Of a stretch of DNA of 64,000 nt, positions 43,530 to 53,170 are shown piece after piece. The position numbers were made by a program, and so were the translations under genes. The stretch is from positions 47,293 to 111,292 of the forward strand of contig CAZLGJ010000001.1 of NCBI GenBank assembly GCA_964559075.1, written 5' to 3'. The DNA is from Opacimonas sp964559075. Lineage in GTDB: Bacteria; Pseudomonadota; Gammaproteobacteria; Enterobacterales; Alteromonadaceae. The notes beneath the pieces were generated by a model. It was not told where the DNA came from. It searched no databases and saw only the letters and a list, made by a program, of their open reading frames with translations. The stretch's first letter is position 1. Each line of letters starts with the position of its first letter.

Positions 43530-44375
43530 GTGGAACCATTATTAAATATCAGCAAAATCGACATGGTCTTTCCGACCCCTAAAGGTGATTTTACCGCCCT
43601 CAAAGACGTGGATTTGCAAATTCAAAAAGGCGAGTTTATCTCCCTTATCGGTCACTCTGGCTGCGGTAAATCCACCGTCTTGAACGTCGTTGCCGGTTTG
43701 TATAACGCCACTAAAGGCGGCGTATTACTCAACGGCCGCGAGGTGCTTGAGCCCGGTCCCGACAGAGCTGTCGTCTTTCAAAACCACTCGCTCTTGCCCT
43801 GGCTGACCGCCTATCAAAACGTGGAGTTAGCTGTTGATCAGGTCTTTGCCAACAGCAAATCACCGGCGGAGAAAAAAGGCTGGATTGAGCATAACCTCAA
43901 GCTTGTACACATGGATCACGCCATGCACAAACATCCAGATGAGATCTCTGGCGGCATGAAACAGCGCGTCGGGATAGCCCGCGCCCTGGCGATGCAGCCT
44001 GAAGTATTGTTGATGGATGAGCCTTTTGGAGCACTTGATGCACTCACGCGTGCGCACATGCAGGACTCGCTCATGGAAATTCAAGAAGAGCTCAACAACA
44101 CGGTGATCATGATCACCCACGACGTGGATGAGGCCGTGCTGTTATCCGACCGCATCGTGATGATGACCAATGGCCCGGCTGCGACCGTGGGTGAGATCCT
44201 GCACGTCGACCTGCCGCGCCCTCGTGAGCGTCTGGCGCTAGCGGAAGATCCGCAGTACAACCACTATCGCTCCGAAGTCTTGACCTTCTTGTACGACAAG
44301 CAGCGCAAAGTGGAGCCCATTAGCAGTAAGAAAAAAACCACTACAGCGAAGGTTGATGTTAAACACACTGCTTAG
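43530..44375 (+). CDS. nrtC: Nitrate ABC transporter, ATPase
   Basis: A 281-residue ATPase of the SsuB/TauB/NrtD type: Walker A LIGHSGCGKSTVLNVV, VFQNHSLLPWLTAYQNV, signature ISGGMKQRVGIARAL, Walker B VLLMDEPFGALDA. It starts with GTG 43530 behind AGAGGAGAG. It has no C-terminal NrtA-like regulatory domain, so it corresponds to NrtD in size. It overlaps modA by 20 bp. Confidence 0.94.
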   Translation: MEPLLNISKIDMVFPTPKGDFTALKDVDLQIQKGEFISLIGHSGCGKSTVLNVVAGLYNATKGGVLLNGREVLEPGPDRAVVFQNHSLLPWLTAYQNVELAVDQVFANSKSPAEKKGWIEHNLKLVHMDHAMHKHPDEISGGMKQRVGIARALAMQPEVLLMDEPFGALDALTRAHMQDSLMEIQEELNNTVIMITHDVDEAVLLSDRIVMMTNGPAATVGEILHVDLPRPRERLALAEDPQYNHYRSEVLTFLYDKQRKVEPISSKKKTTTAKVDVKHTA

Positions 44376-45099
44376 ATGCCTAGCCCTGTTGGGCTTGGCC
44401 ATCAGTTTGGTAGGGGAAGCTTGCGGCCGTTCGCTCAACGTGGCGGTCGCAAGCAATTTTCACCTGCCGGCAAAGCACCTCGCGACAGAATTCATAACAC
44501 TGCATGAAGTGGAAGTGGAGATCATCGCCGGCGCCTCTGGCGTGTTGACCGCACAAATTCAGCAAGGCGCGCCCTTTGATTTGTTTTTAGCTGCCGATAT
44601 GGCCTACCCGCAGTTTTTGCATGAGCAAGGTCGCGCTTTGGCACCTGAGCCCTACGCGCAAGGTACCCTGGTATGGTGGCACCCACAGCAGTCAACACTC
44701 CCCGATACATTAGCTACAGTGGTGATAGCCGACCCGCTGGTCGCCCCGTATGGCAGAGCTGCACAAGCAGTATTGGAAGCACATATACCAGCTCCGACGC
44801 AAGTTGTGCATGCCACCAATATTAACCACGCATTTACCTTGATCGACACCGGCCATGTTGGGCTAGGACTTATCAGTTTGAGTCATCTGCGCTATGCCCT
44901 TATGCGGTTTGAGCAAGGCAAATACGTTAACTTTACTCCCGTTGCCCCCGACGCCTATCCTCGATTGACCCAAGGCGCGACGATTGTCGCACAAAATACC
45001 GATGGCAATAATGCCGAACTGGCACGAAAGTTTCTTGATTTTATTCAAGCACCGGCGCAACAGCGCTATCTTCAACAGATGGGATACACGGCGTTATAA
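44356..45099 (+). CDS. modA: Molybdate ABC transporter, binding protein
   Basis: A 247-residue ModA: signal peptide (MLNTLLRCLALLGLAISLVGEACG), SLNVAVASNFHLPAKHLATEF, IIAGASGVLTAQIQQGAPFDLFLAADMAYPQFL. The Ser/Ala residues of these segments bind the oxyanion. It brings in molybdate for the cofactor needed by NasA. The start lies inside the end of nrtC (translational coupling). Confidence 0.93.
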   Translation: MLNTLLRCLALLGLAISLVGEACGRSLNVAVASNFHLPAKHLATEFITLHEVEVEIIAGASGVLTAQIQQGAPFDLFLAADMAYPQFLHEQGRALAPEPYAQGTLVWWHPQQSTLPDTLATVVIADPLVAPYGRAAQAVLEAHIPAPTQVVHATNINHAFTLIDTGHVGLGLISLSHLRYALMRFEQGKYVNFTPVAPDAYPRLTQGATIVAQNTDGNNAELARKFLDFIQAPAQQRYLQQMGYTAL

Positions 45100-45102
45100 C
45101 CC

Positions 45103-45783
45103 ATGATAAGCAGTAACACCTTGTTGGCCTTGACCGTTAGTATGTCTTTGGCCACGTTAACCGTTTTGATATTATTAGTGATCTGCATCCCCACCGCGTG
45201 GTGGCTTGCCCAATATCAGGGCAGAGCCAAATCCCTGTGGCAAACGCTCATCACCTTGCCGTTGGTGCTCCCGCCTACGGTACTGGGCTTCTATTTGCTG
45301 GTCGCCTTTGCCCCCGACGCGCCTCTTGGGCAGTTTTGGCACGCGCTGACCGGCACGAGCTTGGCCTTTAGCTTTACCGGAATTTTGTTTGGTTCGCTTA
45401 TCTATTCGCTGCCCTTTGTGATGCAGCCGCTCATCAACGAATTTCAACAGGTTGGCAAAACCTATCAGCAGGTGTTTGAAACTTTGGGCATTCCCCGCTG
45501 GCGCGCGTTTTTCTTATTGGTACTGCCTGCTTGTCGCGGCAGCATCATCACCGCCGCAACCTTAGGTTTTGCCCATACCTTGGGGGAATTTGGGCTGATT
45601 TTATTGATTGGCGGCAATATCCCAGGCGAGACCCGCGTATTATCCGTCGAGCTCTACAACCAAATCATGCTGCTGGATTACGCCAGCGCGCATCAAAGTG
45701 CCATGTTATTGCTCGGCTTTAGCGCCATCAGTCTGTGGCTGTTGTATTGGCTCAGCCCCAAGCACCAAGTGCTAAAAGTGTAG
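45103..45783 (+). CDS. modB: Molybdate ABC transporter, permease
   Basis: A 226-residue permease with five to six helices: LITLPLVLPPTVLGFYLLVAF near the N-terminal third, and the EAA loop VFETLGIPRWRAFFLLVLPACRGSIITAATLGFAHTLGEFGLILLIGGNIPG, typical of ModB. 3 bp after modA. Confidence 0.94.
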   Translation: MISSNTLLALTVSMSLATLTVLILLVICIPTAWWLAQYQGRAKSLWQTLITLPLVLPPTVLGFYLLVAFAPDAPLGQFWHALTGTSLAFSFTGILFGSLIYSLPFVMQPLINEFQQVGKTYQQVFETLGIPRWRAFFLLVLPACRGSIITAATLGFAHTLGEFGLILLIGGNIPGETRVLSVELYNQIMLLDYASAHQSAMLLLGFSAISLWLLYWLSPKHQVLKV

Positions 45784-45792
45784 GAGCGCTTG

Positions 45793-46896
45793 ATGTCGTT
45801 GTTTATCGAAGCGCATATTCAGACCGATCACAGCGAAGGCTATTCGCTCGCATGGGATCTCAATAAAGGCAATATCGGCGTGTATGGCGCCAACGGTTCT
45901 GGTAAAACGACCTTGCTCAAACACCTAGCAGGGCTTGGGCATCATCGCCAAGATCGCCAGTCGCGCATCAGCATTGATGGCCAGTTATTACAACAAGGCC
46001 CCACCAATAACCCTTGTGTGTATGTCTCACAACACCCTAGTCTGATCCCTTCCATGAGCGTTGTTGAAAACCTGCGTTTGGTGCCACGGCACAGTCAATG
46101 GTCAGCGCGCATGAATTGGGATGATGTGATTAATGTGTGCAAGCTTGCACCATTATTGATCAAAACCCCCGCGATGCTTTCCGGTGGCGAGCTGCAGCTG
46201 GTGGCGTTGGCACGTGCATTATTGAGCGGTAAGCCTGTTATTTTGCTCGATGAACCCTTTAGTGCATTAGATTATGCCGCGCGCCAGCACTGCCTACGCT
46301 TGCTGCCTAAGATCCGCGCCCAATACGACATTCACTTTGTGTTAGTGAGTCACCACTTACAGGATATTGCCCTGTGTTGTGAGCAAATACTGTTTATTGA
46401 GCAGCAGCATATTGCGCAATTTGGCCCCATCGATAAAGTGTTACATGATATTCAGCAGCACAGTGCAGAGGGCTATTTTAGCCGCTTGCCGTTGCGGCCT
46501 CTACATAAACAACAGACTTGGCAACTCGTCTCTCAGCCAAACACCGTCATCAGTGCGCATTCTCTACCGTCTGCGGCTGTGAATGACGCCCCGAGCACCG
46601 CGCTGATCCCTGCGCACAATGTCACGGTGCACTCACGTGCCCATCGGGATCTATTCACCAACGTTCTGCCATGCAAACTCACGCGCATCCATCACGAAAG
46701 CGATGGCACAGTGACCCTACATTTGCTGCATCACAAGCAACGTTTGCTGGCACAGATGTCTCAAGCAGAATTTCAGGCATTAAATTTGCAACCTCAGACC
46801 AAACAAGTAAACCAAACAGTCCGTTCGTCAGCAGAAAGCAGCGCGCCAAACACGCCCTACGATACTTTGTTATATGCGCATTTTGCGTCGCTTTAA
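45793..46896 (+). CDS. modC: Molybdate ABC transporter, ATPase
   Basis: A 367-residue protein: Walker A VYGANGSGKTTLLKHL, signature MLSGGELQLVALARALL, Walker B VILLDEPFSALD, then a C-terminal TOBE/Mop-like region (RAHRDLFTNVLPCKLTRIHHESDGTVTLHLLHHKQRLLAQM). The TOBE region may sense molybdate. ATG 45793 is preferred over TTG 45790. The frame ends 43 bp before the moaB start. Confidence 0.93.
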   Translation: MSLFIEAHIQTDHSEGYSLAWDLNKGNIGVYGANGSGKTTLLKHLAGLGHHRQDRQSRISIDGQLLQQGPTNNPCVYVSQHPSLIPSMSVVENLRLVPRHSQWSARMNWDDVINVCKLAPLLIKTPAMLSGGELQLVALARALLSGKPVILLDEPFSALDYAARQHCLRLLPKIRAQYDIHFVLVSHHLQDIALCCEQILFIEQQHIAQFGPIDKVLHDIQQHSAEGYFSRLPLRPLHKQQTWQLVSQPNTVISAHSLPSAAVNDAPSTALIPAHNVTVHSRAHRDLFTNVLPCKLTRIHHESDGTVTLHLLHHKQRLLAQMSQAEFQALNLQPQTKQVNQTVRSSAESSAPNTPYDTLLYAHFASL

Positions 46897-46939
46897 TATT
46901 GAGAATACTGAGAACACACAGCAACACCACAGGAATTTT

Positions 46940-47521
46940 ATGCTAAACGATGTTTTTACAGCGGCCACAGACACCCCGGCCACCACGTCACATTCACATA
47001 CCCGGGCATTTACGCCGCTAAACATCGCGGTCCTCACGGTATCCGACACGCGTACGCTTGAGAACGATACCTCAGGACAATCCCTCGTCAATCTTGCCGC
47101 AAAAGCCGGTCATCAATGCATGGCGCATCAGATTGTCAAAGACGATATTTATCAGATCCGCGCCACGGTCTCTGGCTGGATCGCCGATCCCGACATTCAC
47201 GCGATTATTTCAACTGGCGGTACCGGATTTGCCGGTCGTGACTCAACACCGGAAGCCATCTCAGTGCTGTTTGACAAAACCATCGAAGGCTTTGGTGAGC
47301 TATTTCGCGCCACCTCATATGAAGAAATCGGGACTAGCACCATTCAGTCGCGCGCCCTAGCAGGCTTAGCCAATCACACCGTGATCTTTTGTCTCCCCGG
47401 CAGCACTGGCGCTTGTCGCACAGGCTGGCGCATCATCGAACCACAGTTAGATGCGACTCACCGGCCGTGCAATTTTGTCGCGCATCTGCTGCCTACAACT
47501 AAGTGTGAAAGCAGAGGCTAA
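46940..47521 (+). CDS. moaB: Molybdopterin adenylyltransferase-type protein
   Basis: A 193-residue MoaB/MogA-family protein: NIAVLTVSDTRTLENDTSGQSLV, IISTGGTGFAGRDSTPEAISVLFDKTIEGFGELFRATSYEEIGTSTIQSRALAG, FCLPGSTGACRTGW. These are the molybdopterin-binding loops. It adenylates molybdopterin before metal insertion. ATG 46940 follows AGGA; a longer in-frame start lies in modC. Confidence 0.93.
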   Translation: MLNDVFTAATDTPATTSHSHTRAFTPLNIAVLTVSDTRTLENDTSGQSLVNLAAKAGHQCMAHQIVKDDIYQIRATVSGWIADPDIHAIISTGGTGFAGRDSTPEAISVLFDKTIEGFGELFRATSYEEIGTSTIQSRALAGLANHTVIFCLPGSTGACRTGWRIIEPQLDATHRPCNFVAHLLPTTKCESRG

Positions 47522-47525
47522 TCAG

Positions 47526-48002
47526 ATGGCTTTAACCCATATCGACGCCGATGCGCAAGTCAACATGGTGGATGTGACCGATAAGACACCGTCAGTGCGG
47601 ATCGCTCGCGCAGAGGGTTATTTGAATCTTTCTGCAGTTGCCCTTGAGCAAGTCATGCAGGCCAACAACAAAAAAGGCGATGTGCTAACCATCGCCAAAA
47701 TAGCAGGTATTCAAGGCGCCAAACAGTGTGCCAACCTCATCCCGTTATGCCACCCGCTTGCGCTGAGTAAAGTGGAGGTCAACATCACTTGTTTACCTGC
47801 ACAGTCGCAGATCCACGTCACCAGCATGTGCAAGCTAACGGGCGTGACGGGCGTTGAAATGGAAGCGCTGACCTCTGTGCAAATTGCACTTCTGACGCTG
47901 TTTGATATGACCAAAGCAGCCGATCCGGCGATGACCATGCACGGGATCCGCGTGGTGGAAAAACACGGTGGCAAAAATGGTGAATGGCATCATCCCGATT
48001 AA
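47526..48002 (+). CDS. moaC: Cyclic pyranopterin monophosphate synthase
   Basis: A 158-residue MoaC: MVDVTDKTPSVRIARAEGYL, KIAGIQGAKQCANLIPLCHPLALSKVEV (with the active-site region), GVTGVEMEALTSVQIALLTLFDMTKA and GIRVVEKHGGK. With MoaA it makes cyclic pyranopterin monophosphate from GTP. 4 bp after moaB; RBS AGAGG. Confidence 0.96.
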   Translation: MALTHIDADAQVNMVDVTDKTPSVRIARAEGYLNLSAVALEQVMQANNKKGDVLTIAKIAGIQGAKQCANLIPLCHPLALSKVEVNITCLPAQSQIHVTSMCKLTGVTGVEMEALTSVQIALLTLFDMTKAADPAMTMHGIRVVEKHGGKNGEWHHPD

Positions 48003-48075
48003 TCATTTTACCTACATTAAATGCGATTATATGACATACTATTAAAATAGTTCACCAGAATAGGCAGTGATAACC

Positions 48076-48303
48076 ATGTCCAATAATTTACATTTATCCT
48101 TAACTAAAGAGCTTCGGCAATTTGTGGATAGTCAGGCTGGAGACGACACAATCTTTGCGACACCCAGTGAATATCTTCGGGATCTCATTCGCAAAGATAT
48201 GATGGAAAAGCAAGTCGTTAAGCATCTTCTAAACGGCCTTGAAGATGTTCAGTTAAACCGCTTTGCTGATGAATCGATTATGGATATTGCGAGTGAAGAC
48301 TAA
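48076..48303 (+). CDS. ParD-like ribbon-helix-helix antitoxin
   Basis: A 75-residue protein, LHLSLTKELRQFVDSQAGDDTIFATPSEYLRDLIRKDMMEK, with a toxin-binding tail after it. ATG 48076 is chosen; GTG 48067 is possible. The ribbon-helix-helix with TPSEYLRDLIRK is the ParD pattern. It separates moaC from moaD together with the toxin gene. Confidence 0.85.
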   Translation: MSNNLHLSLTKELRQFVDSQAGDDTIFATPSEYLRDLIRKDMMEKQVVKHLLNGLEDVQLNRFADESIMDIASED

Positions 48304-48664
48304 GCACTACCTTTTGACCCAGACTGCAGCAAATGATTTTAGAAGGGCTAAAGCCTGGTCACTAAAAAGGTGGGGCAAAGAAAATACGACTAGCTATTTT
48401 CAGTACATAGAAAATATTGCCAATGAACTTGGTAAACAAACATTACTCGCAAAAACAGACGTATTAGGTGTTGATAACTTGAGTATATGGCCAATCAAAG
48501 AACACTATCTAGTATACATACCTCTAGATAATGAACTCATCGCAATAGTGGGGCTATTTAGGCAGACACAGGATCTTACATCAATCATTCAAAACAACAG
48601 TCTTGCATTTAAACGTCAATTTACAAAATTAGCGCTTCGCCAACAGAGGAAAAAGCATGTTTAA
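48293..48664 (+). CDS. ParE/RelE-type toxin inside the moa operon
   Basis: A 123-residue protein: KTKHYLLTQTAANDFRRAKAWSLKRWGKENTTSYFQYIENIANELG, then IWPIKEHYLVYIPLDNELIAIVGLFRQTQDL. This is the ParE/RelE-type fold, with a longer C-terminal tail than usual. The start is GTG 48293, overlapping the antitoxin by 11 bp; the frame is open upstream without a better start. Its stop overlaps the moaD start by 8 bp, so moaD translation is coupled to that of the toxin. Confidence 0.78.
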   Translation: MKTKHYLLTQTAANDFRRAKAWSLKRWGKENTTSYFQYIENIANELGKQTLLAKTDVLGVDNLSIWPIKEHYLVYIPLDNELIAIVGLFRQTQDLTSIIQNNSLAFKRQFTKLALRQQRKKHV

Positions 48665-48905
48665 AGTCTTATTTTTTGGTCAGCTCGCCGATATGCTGGC
48701 CTGTCGCAACCTTTCTATGCCAGCCAGTAGTGCGTCGAATATGCATGATTTATTAGATATTTTACGTGAACGTGACCCCAAATGGTCAGAAGCGCTCAAC
48801 AATGAACAGCTCATGATGGCCGTCAATCACACCTTAGTTACACCAGAGCACCCCATTGCCGATGGTGATGAAGTGGCGTTTTTCCCGCCTGTCACCGGCG
48901 GCTAA
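48657..48905 (+). CDS. moaD: Molybdopterin synthase small subunit
   Basis: An 82-residue ubiquitin-like protein ending in PPVTGG, the C-terminal Gly-Gly that becomes the thiocarboxylate. MFKVLFFGQLADMLACRNLSM is the typical start. Works with MoaE and is activated by MoeB. Confidence 0.94.
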   Translation: MFKVLFFGQLADMLACRNLSMPASSASNMHDLLDILRERDPKWSEALNNEQLMMAVNHTLVTPEHPIADGDEVAFFPPVTGG

Positions 48906-48909
48906 TACG

Positions 48910-49371
48910 ATGGCCAAACCAGCCCCATTAATTGCCGTACAAACCGATGATTTTGACATGTCTGATTGCTATCAGGCACTAGTTGCAGACAACTGTGAAG
49001 ATGGTGCGGTCGTGACCTTTGTCGGGCGCGTCAGAGAATTTAATCAGGGCCATAATGTCGCTGACATGCTCCTAGAGCACTACCCGGGAATGACCGAAAA
49101 AGCCCTGCATGAACTAGCCCAGCAAGCGCAGTCGAGCTTTGCCATTCATCGGGTCAGTGTGATTCATCGGGTGGGGCATTTGCGCTTGTGCGATCAAATA
49201 GTGTTTGTTGGGGTCAGTGCTGCGCATCGCAAAGACGCTTTTGCCGCCTGTATGTGGTTAATGGACGAGCTGAAATCACGCGCACCGTTTTGGAAAAAAG
49301 AAACCACGACCACAGGCATGCGCTGGGTCAGCGCCGAGACAATGACTCAGTCATCGAGGCCTGAACAATAA
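48910..49371 (+). CDS. moaE: Molybdopterin synthase large subunit
   Basis: A 153-residue MoaE: GAVVTFVGRVREFNQGHNVADMLLEHYPGMTEKAL, VIHRVGHLRLCDQIVFVGVSAAHRKDAFAACMWLMDELKSRAPFWKKE. The last part has the active-site Lys residues. 4 bp after moaD. Last gene of the plus-strand run; it meets a minus-strand gene. Confidence 0.95.
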   Translation: MAKPAPLIAVQTDDFDMSDCYQALVADNCEDGAVVTFVGRVREFNQGHNVADMLLEHYPGMTEKALHELAQQAQSSFAIHRVSVIHRVGHLRLCDQIVFVGVSAAHRKDAFAACMWLMDELKSRAPFWKKETTTTGMRWVSAETMTQSSRPEQ

Positions 49372-49390
49372 ACAGCTCTTTGAATATGCT

Positions 49391-50398
49391 CTAAGACGCC
49401 ATTCCCACGCCATGACATAATCCCATGTGAGCTCGGTCACGCTGCGCCCACATTTGATGGGCTTTGGCTTGAGCTTGACCATAATCCATATTCTCTAGCA
49501 CCATCAAATACTGCGTCAGTGACCCAATGATGGCTGCAAACGCATATTCACTGCGATATGTCCCTTGCCAACACGCACGCAAATCAGCAATCTGCATCTC
49601 GCGCGGCTTGATTTGCCACTGCGCAAGCTGTGCCGGTACGGTCACCTGCCCAATCTCGCCAGAAACACAGCGAAACAGCTCACAGTCACGCTCCGGATTC
49701 ATCTCCGGCTCACCGCCCTCGCCGCGAATACAGGCAACATCAAGATCACCTAGGGCTTGCGCTGTCTGTACGTGACGCTCATCAAAATGGCGATGATGCA
49801 CGCCGTGAAAACTCACACGCGCCTTGACGGGGTTAAGCATTCTAGCAATGGTATTGGCGCTTGAGCGCAAGCCAAGTTCATCGCGCATATCCATAATTGT
49901 CGCCAACGACGGCAATACTGCCGATAGTGGGGCATGTACCAGACCATGCTGGATGAGCATCTGCTTGGCATTGCTCGCACTTAATGCACTGGGTAAAGCT
50001 AGCTGACTAAATACGCTATCGAGATACAACCGCTGCGACTGGCCTTCAGCATGACTGTGCATAAACACGCGATAACCGTGCTGTGCGAGACACAGCGCAG
50101 ACAGCACGTACCAAGGTAAATGGCGGCGCTTGCCAGCATAACCCCCCAAATCTAAGTCAACTTCCAGCGTCTGCCACTCACGCGTCACTTGAGCGCGCGC
50201 AGCTTTGACAAACCCAGCCAATTCAATATGGCTTTCTTCCCGCACCCGCAATAGCATCAAAAACGCACCCAACTGCGCTTGCGTAGATTGACCGTTGAGC
50301 ACCATGGTATATGCCGCTTGTGCTTCTTCTAGGGTCAAATAACGTCCGGCACGCTGACCGCGCCCGATGATTTTTAAATAATCTGCAAACACCTGCAT
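49391..50398 (-). CDS. YbiB/TrpD2-like glycosyltransferase-family protein
   Basis: A 335-residue protein with the fold of anthranilate phosphoribosyltransferase: GRYLTLEEAQAAYTMVLNGQSTQAQLGAFLMLLRVREES, then DLGGYAGKRRHLPWYVLSA, LGLRSSANTIARMLNPVKA and IRGEGGEPEMNPERDCELF. It lacks the exact GTGGD phosphate-binding motif of TrpD, as do YbiB proteins, which bind nucleic acids. It sits directly after nasA (12 bp) in this and similar nitrate clusters. Its role there is unknown. Confidence 0.85.
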   Translation of the reverse strand: MQVFADYLKIIGRGQRAGRYLTLEEAQAAYTMVLNGQSTQAQLGAFLMLLRVREESHIELAGFVKAARAQVTREWQTLEVDLDLGGYAGKRRHLPWYVLSALCLAQHGYRVFMHSHAEGQSQRLYLDSVFSQLALPSALSASNAKQMLIQHGLVHAPLSAVLPSLATIMDMRDELGLRSSANTIARMLNPVKARVSFHGVHHRHFDERHVQTAQALGDLDVACIRGEGGEPEMNPERDCELFRCVSGEIGQVTVPAQLAQWQIKPREMQIADLRACWQGTYRSEYAFAAIIGSLTQYLMVLENMDYGQAQAKAHQMWAQRDRAHMGLCHGVGMAS

Positions 50399-50410
50399 CG
50401 CCTTGTCCTC

Positions 50411-53170
50411 TTATTTGCCCACGACGTGTTTTATTGGAATGGTCTTAGTGCCCTTTTCGACCCAGAGGTTGGGCAACTCACATGCGGCTCCGCCGTGAGC
50501 ATCAATGAGCTGTTGTAGCTCGGGTTTGCACGACCCGCAGTTGGTCCCGCATTGCAATGCTTTGCCCAAACTAGCCACGCTGTGTTTTTGCTCGCCCAAT
50601 GCGGCGTTAATGGTATTCTCCCCAACTCGAAAGCAGCTACAGACCAGGCGACCTTGGCGATGTGCCTCCGGTAATTTATGGCGCAGCAATGCCCCATAAG
50701 CGCTAGCCTCGATACTCGATTGCCCCAGTAACTCATCTAGCCATGCCCAAGCAAGTTCGCCGTGCTCCAAGACAGCGGAAGAAGCGTGGCTGACACATAT
50801 CGCTTGAATTTGCTGATCGGCTAATAAAATGGCCGTGAACGAATTTGTCTCAGTCCCTTGAAGGCTGATCCATTCACCGGCGTCAGCTGGCCACTGCTGT
50901 TGGCAGTGTGTCAACGATACTGGACTCGATAGCGCCGCACTGATGGCTTCGCCATGCCCCACACTGAAGCGCGCCCAATACTCACCAAGGTTTAAACTCG
51001 GTTGTACAGTTGGACGATGCACTATCTGCAGGCTTTGCTGCATCGCTATCGGAGAGAGCTTAACGCTAACGAATTTACTCTCGGGTTGTCCGGATAAGGG
51101 ATCAACGCGCGAGCTGTAGCAGCGACTGACATTTGCACTCGGAGCCGTATGCTGTGTCCAGTGTATGGGTACAAAACAGTTACCAGGCCGCATGCCCAAA
51201 TCAGCTTTAAACGGCACTGTGATATGCCCATAGCGACTGTGGATGACTACCCAATCAGTCGGCCCCAACCCTAACGCGAGCACATCTTGTGGATGCAGCG
51301 ATACCAAAGGTGTCTGCTGATGATTGGCCAAGGTTGCACTGCGCGAGGTGCGCGTCATCGTGTGCCATTGATCGCGTAAGCGACCAGAATTAAGAATAAA
51401 CGGATATTCAGCTTCGGGCGGCTCGGCAGGCTCTGCCAAAGTAACCGGCACAAAGCGCGCCTTGCCTGATGGCGTAAAAAAGCGCCCATCGGAAAACATG
51501 CGCTGGGTGCCGTACGGCTGCTCAGCATTGACTGGCCAGCGGATTGGCAGCAGCTGGTCATATTGCGCCACGCTCAAATCCGCTAGTCCCGAAATATCAA
51601 AATCACGCAATGGTTCTTCACCGCCATTGTGATAGCCCGACAGCGCCGCGTGCTCAGCGAAAATCTCTGCTGGATGTGCGTATGCAAAGGCATTAGCAAA
51701 GCCCATGCGCTGTGCCACGCCACAGAGCAACTGCCAATCGTGACGGGCGTCGCCAGGTGGTGGCACTACCCCGCGCTGACGTGAAATACAGCGCTCAGAA
51801 TTGGTCACGGTCCCGTTTTTTTCTGACCAGGTGCTTGCAGGTAGCACAATATCGGCATAGACCAAGGTGTCATTACGGGTATAACACTCCGAGACTACCA
51901 CGCACTCACATGCAGCCAAGGCTTGTTCAATTTGATTGCGATTGGGAAGACTCACTACGGGATTAGTCGCCATGATCCACACCGCTTTTACCTTGCCCGA
52001 GGCAATATTGGCGAATAAGTCCACGGCTTTTAAGCCTGCTTGAGTAGGCATGCTCGGCGCATCCCAAAAGGTCTGTACCCACTGGCGATGCTGCGCATTT
52101 TCGATATCCATGTGCGCGGCAAGCATATTGGCTAGCCCGCCCACCTCGCGCCCGCCCATGGCGTTGGGCTGACCGGTGATCGAAAACGGCCCCATGCCGG
52201 GGTGTCCGATGCGGCCTGTGGCTAGGTGACAATTGATAATGGCGTTACATTTGTCAACGCCTTGTGAGGACTGATTGACCCCTTGGGAATAAAATGTCAC
52301 TGTCTTGGGCGTATTAGCAAAACGCGTATAAAACTCTCTTACCGCTTCTGGGGTAATGCCGCAGGTACGCACCACCGTTTCCACATCATACGTTGAGGCA
52401 ACTGCCAGCGCCGCGTCAAATTGCTCGGTGTGCGCAGCAATATACGTTTCATTGAGCTTGCCCTGCTCGGCCAGATAACACAATAAACCATTGAACAACG
52501 CGATATCCGTGCCCGCCTTGATGGGCAGATGCACATCGGCCAAATCACAGGTGGCGTTTTGGCGCGGGTCGATCACCACGACCTTTACCGTGGGATCGGC
52601 TTGTTTTGTCGCTTGCATACGCTGATACAAAATCGGATGTGTCCATGCTGCATTAGATCCAACCAGCACCAGTAATTTTGCTTCAGACAGATCGTCATAG
52701 CAGCACGGCACTGTATCGCTACCAAAGGCGCGCTTATAGCCTGCCACCGCCGATGACATACATAAACGAGAATTGGTATCAATGTTGGCTGAGCCGATAA
52801 ACCCCTTCATGAGTTTATTGGCCACGTAATAATCCTCGGTGAGGATCTGCCCAGATACATAAAAAGCCACTGCGTCGGGCCCATGTTTGGCAATAGTATC
52901 GCTAAAGCGCTCTGCCACAGCATCAAGCGCGTCATCCACAGGCACCTCGCACCCTGCAACAGATGCACCTAACACGCGGTCTTGCGGCTGAGTGGTATCG
53001 GCTAGGTGTGTGCCTTTGACACATAGTCTTCCCTGATTGGCAGGATGCGTGGCAGTGCCCTCTACGGCACTGACCTCGCCATTGGTGACGGTAATATCAA
53101 CGCCGCAGCCGACGCCGCAATACGGGCATGTCGTGCACTGAGTATGCTGATCAAACTGAGCCTGACTCAT
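50411..53170 (-). CDS. nasA: Assimilatory nitrate reductase, catalytic subunit
   Basis: A 919-residue molybdopterin-guanine-dinucleotide enzyme: N-terminal [4Fe-4S] site CTTCPYCGVGCGVDI, then SRLCMSSAVAGYKRAFGSD, SQGVNQSSQG, TGQPNAMGGREVGGLANM and the C-terminal molydop-binding domain. The end carries a BFD-like [2Fe-2S] domain (VCSCFRVGENTI, CGTNCGSCKPEL). Reduces nitrate to nitrite in the cytoplasm. It overlaps nasT by 4 bp and is probably co-transcribed with it. Confidence 0.96.
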   Translation of the reverse strand: MSQAQFDQHTQCTTCPYCGVGCGVDITVTNGEVSAVEGTATHPANQGRLCVKGTHLADTTQPQDRVLGASVAGCEVPVDDALDAVAERFSDTIAKHGPDAVAFYVSGQILTEDYYVANKLMKGFIGSANIDTNSRLCMSSAVAGYKRAFGSDTVPCCYDDLSEAKLLVLVGSNAAWTHPILYQRMQATKQADPTVKVVVIDPRQNATCDLADVHLPIKAGTDIALFNGLLCYLAEQGKLNETYIAAHTEQFDAALAVASTYDVETVVRTCGITPEAVREFYTRFANTPKTVTFYSQGVNQSSQGVDKCNAIINCHLATGRIGHPGMGPFSITGQPNAMGGREVGGLANMLAAHMDIENAQHRQWVQTFWDAPSMPTQAGLKAVDLFANIASGKVKAVWIMATNPVVSLPNRNQIEQALAACECVVVSECYTRNDTLVYADIVLPASTWSEKNGTVTNSERCISRQRGVVPPPGDARHDWQLLCGVAQRMGFANAFAYAHPAEIFAEHAALSGYHNGGEEPLRDFDISGLADLSVAQYDQLLPIRWPVNAEQPYGTQRMFSDGRFFTPSGKARFVPVTLAEPAEPPEAEYPFILNSGRLRDQWHTMTRTSRSATLANHQQTPLVSLHPQDVLALGLGPTDWVVIHSRYGHITVPFKADLGMRPGNCFVPIHWTQHTAPSANVSRCYSSRVDPLSGQPESKFVSVKLSPIAMQQSLQIVHRPTVQPSLNLGEYWARFSVGHGEAISAALSSPVSLTHCQQQWPADAGEWISLQGTETNSFTAILLADQQIQAICVSHASSAVLEHGELAWAWLDELLGQSSIEASAYGALLRHKLPEAHRQGRLVCSCFRVGENTINAALGEQKHSVASLGKALQCGTNCGSCKPELQQLIDAHGGAACELPNLWVEKGTKTIPIKHVVGK

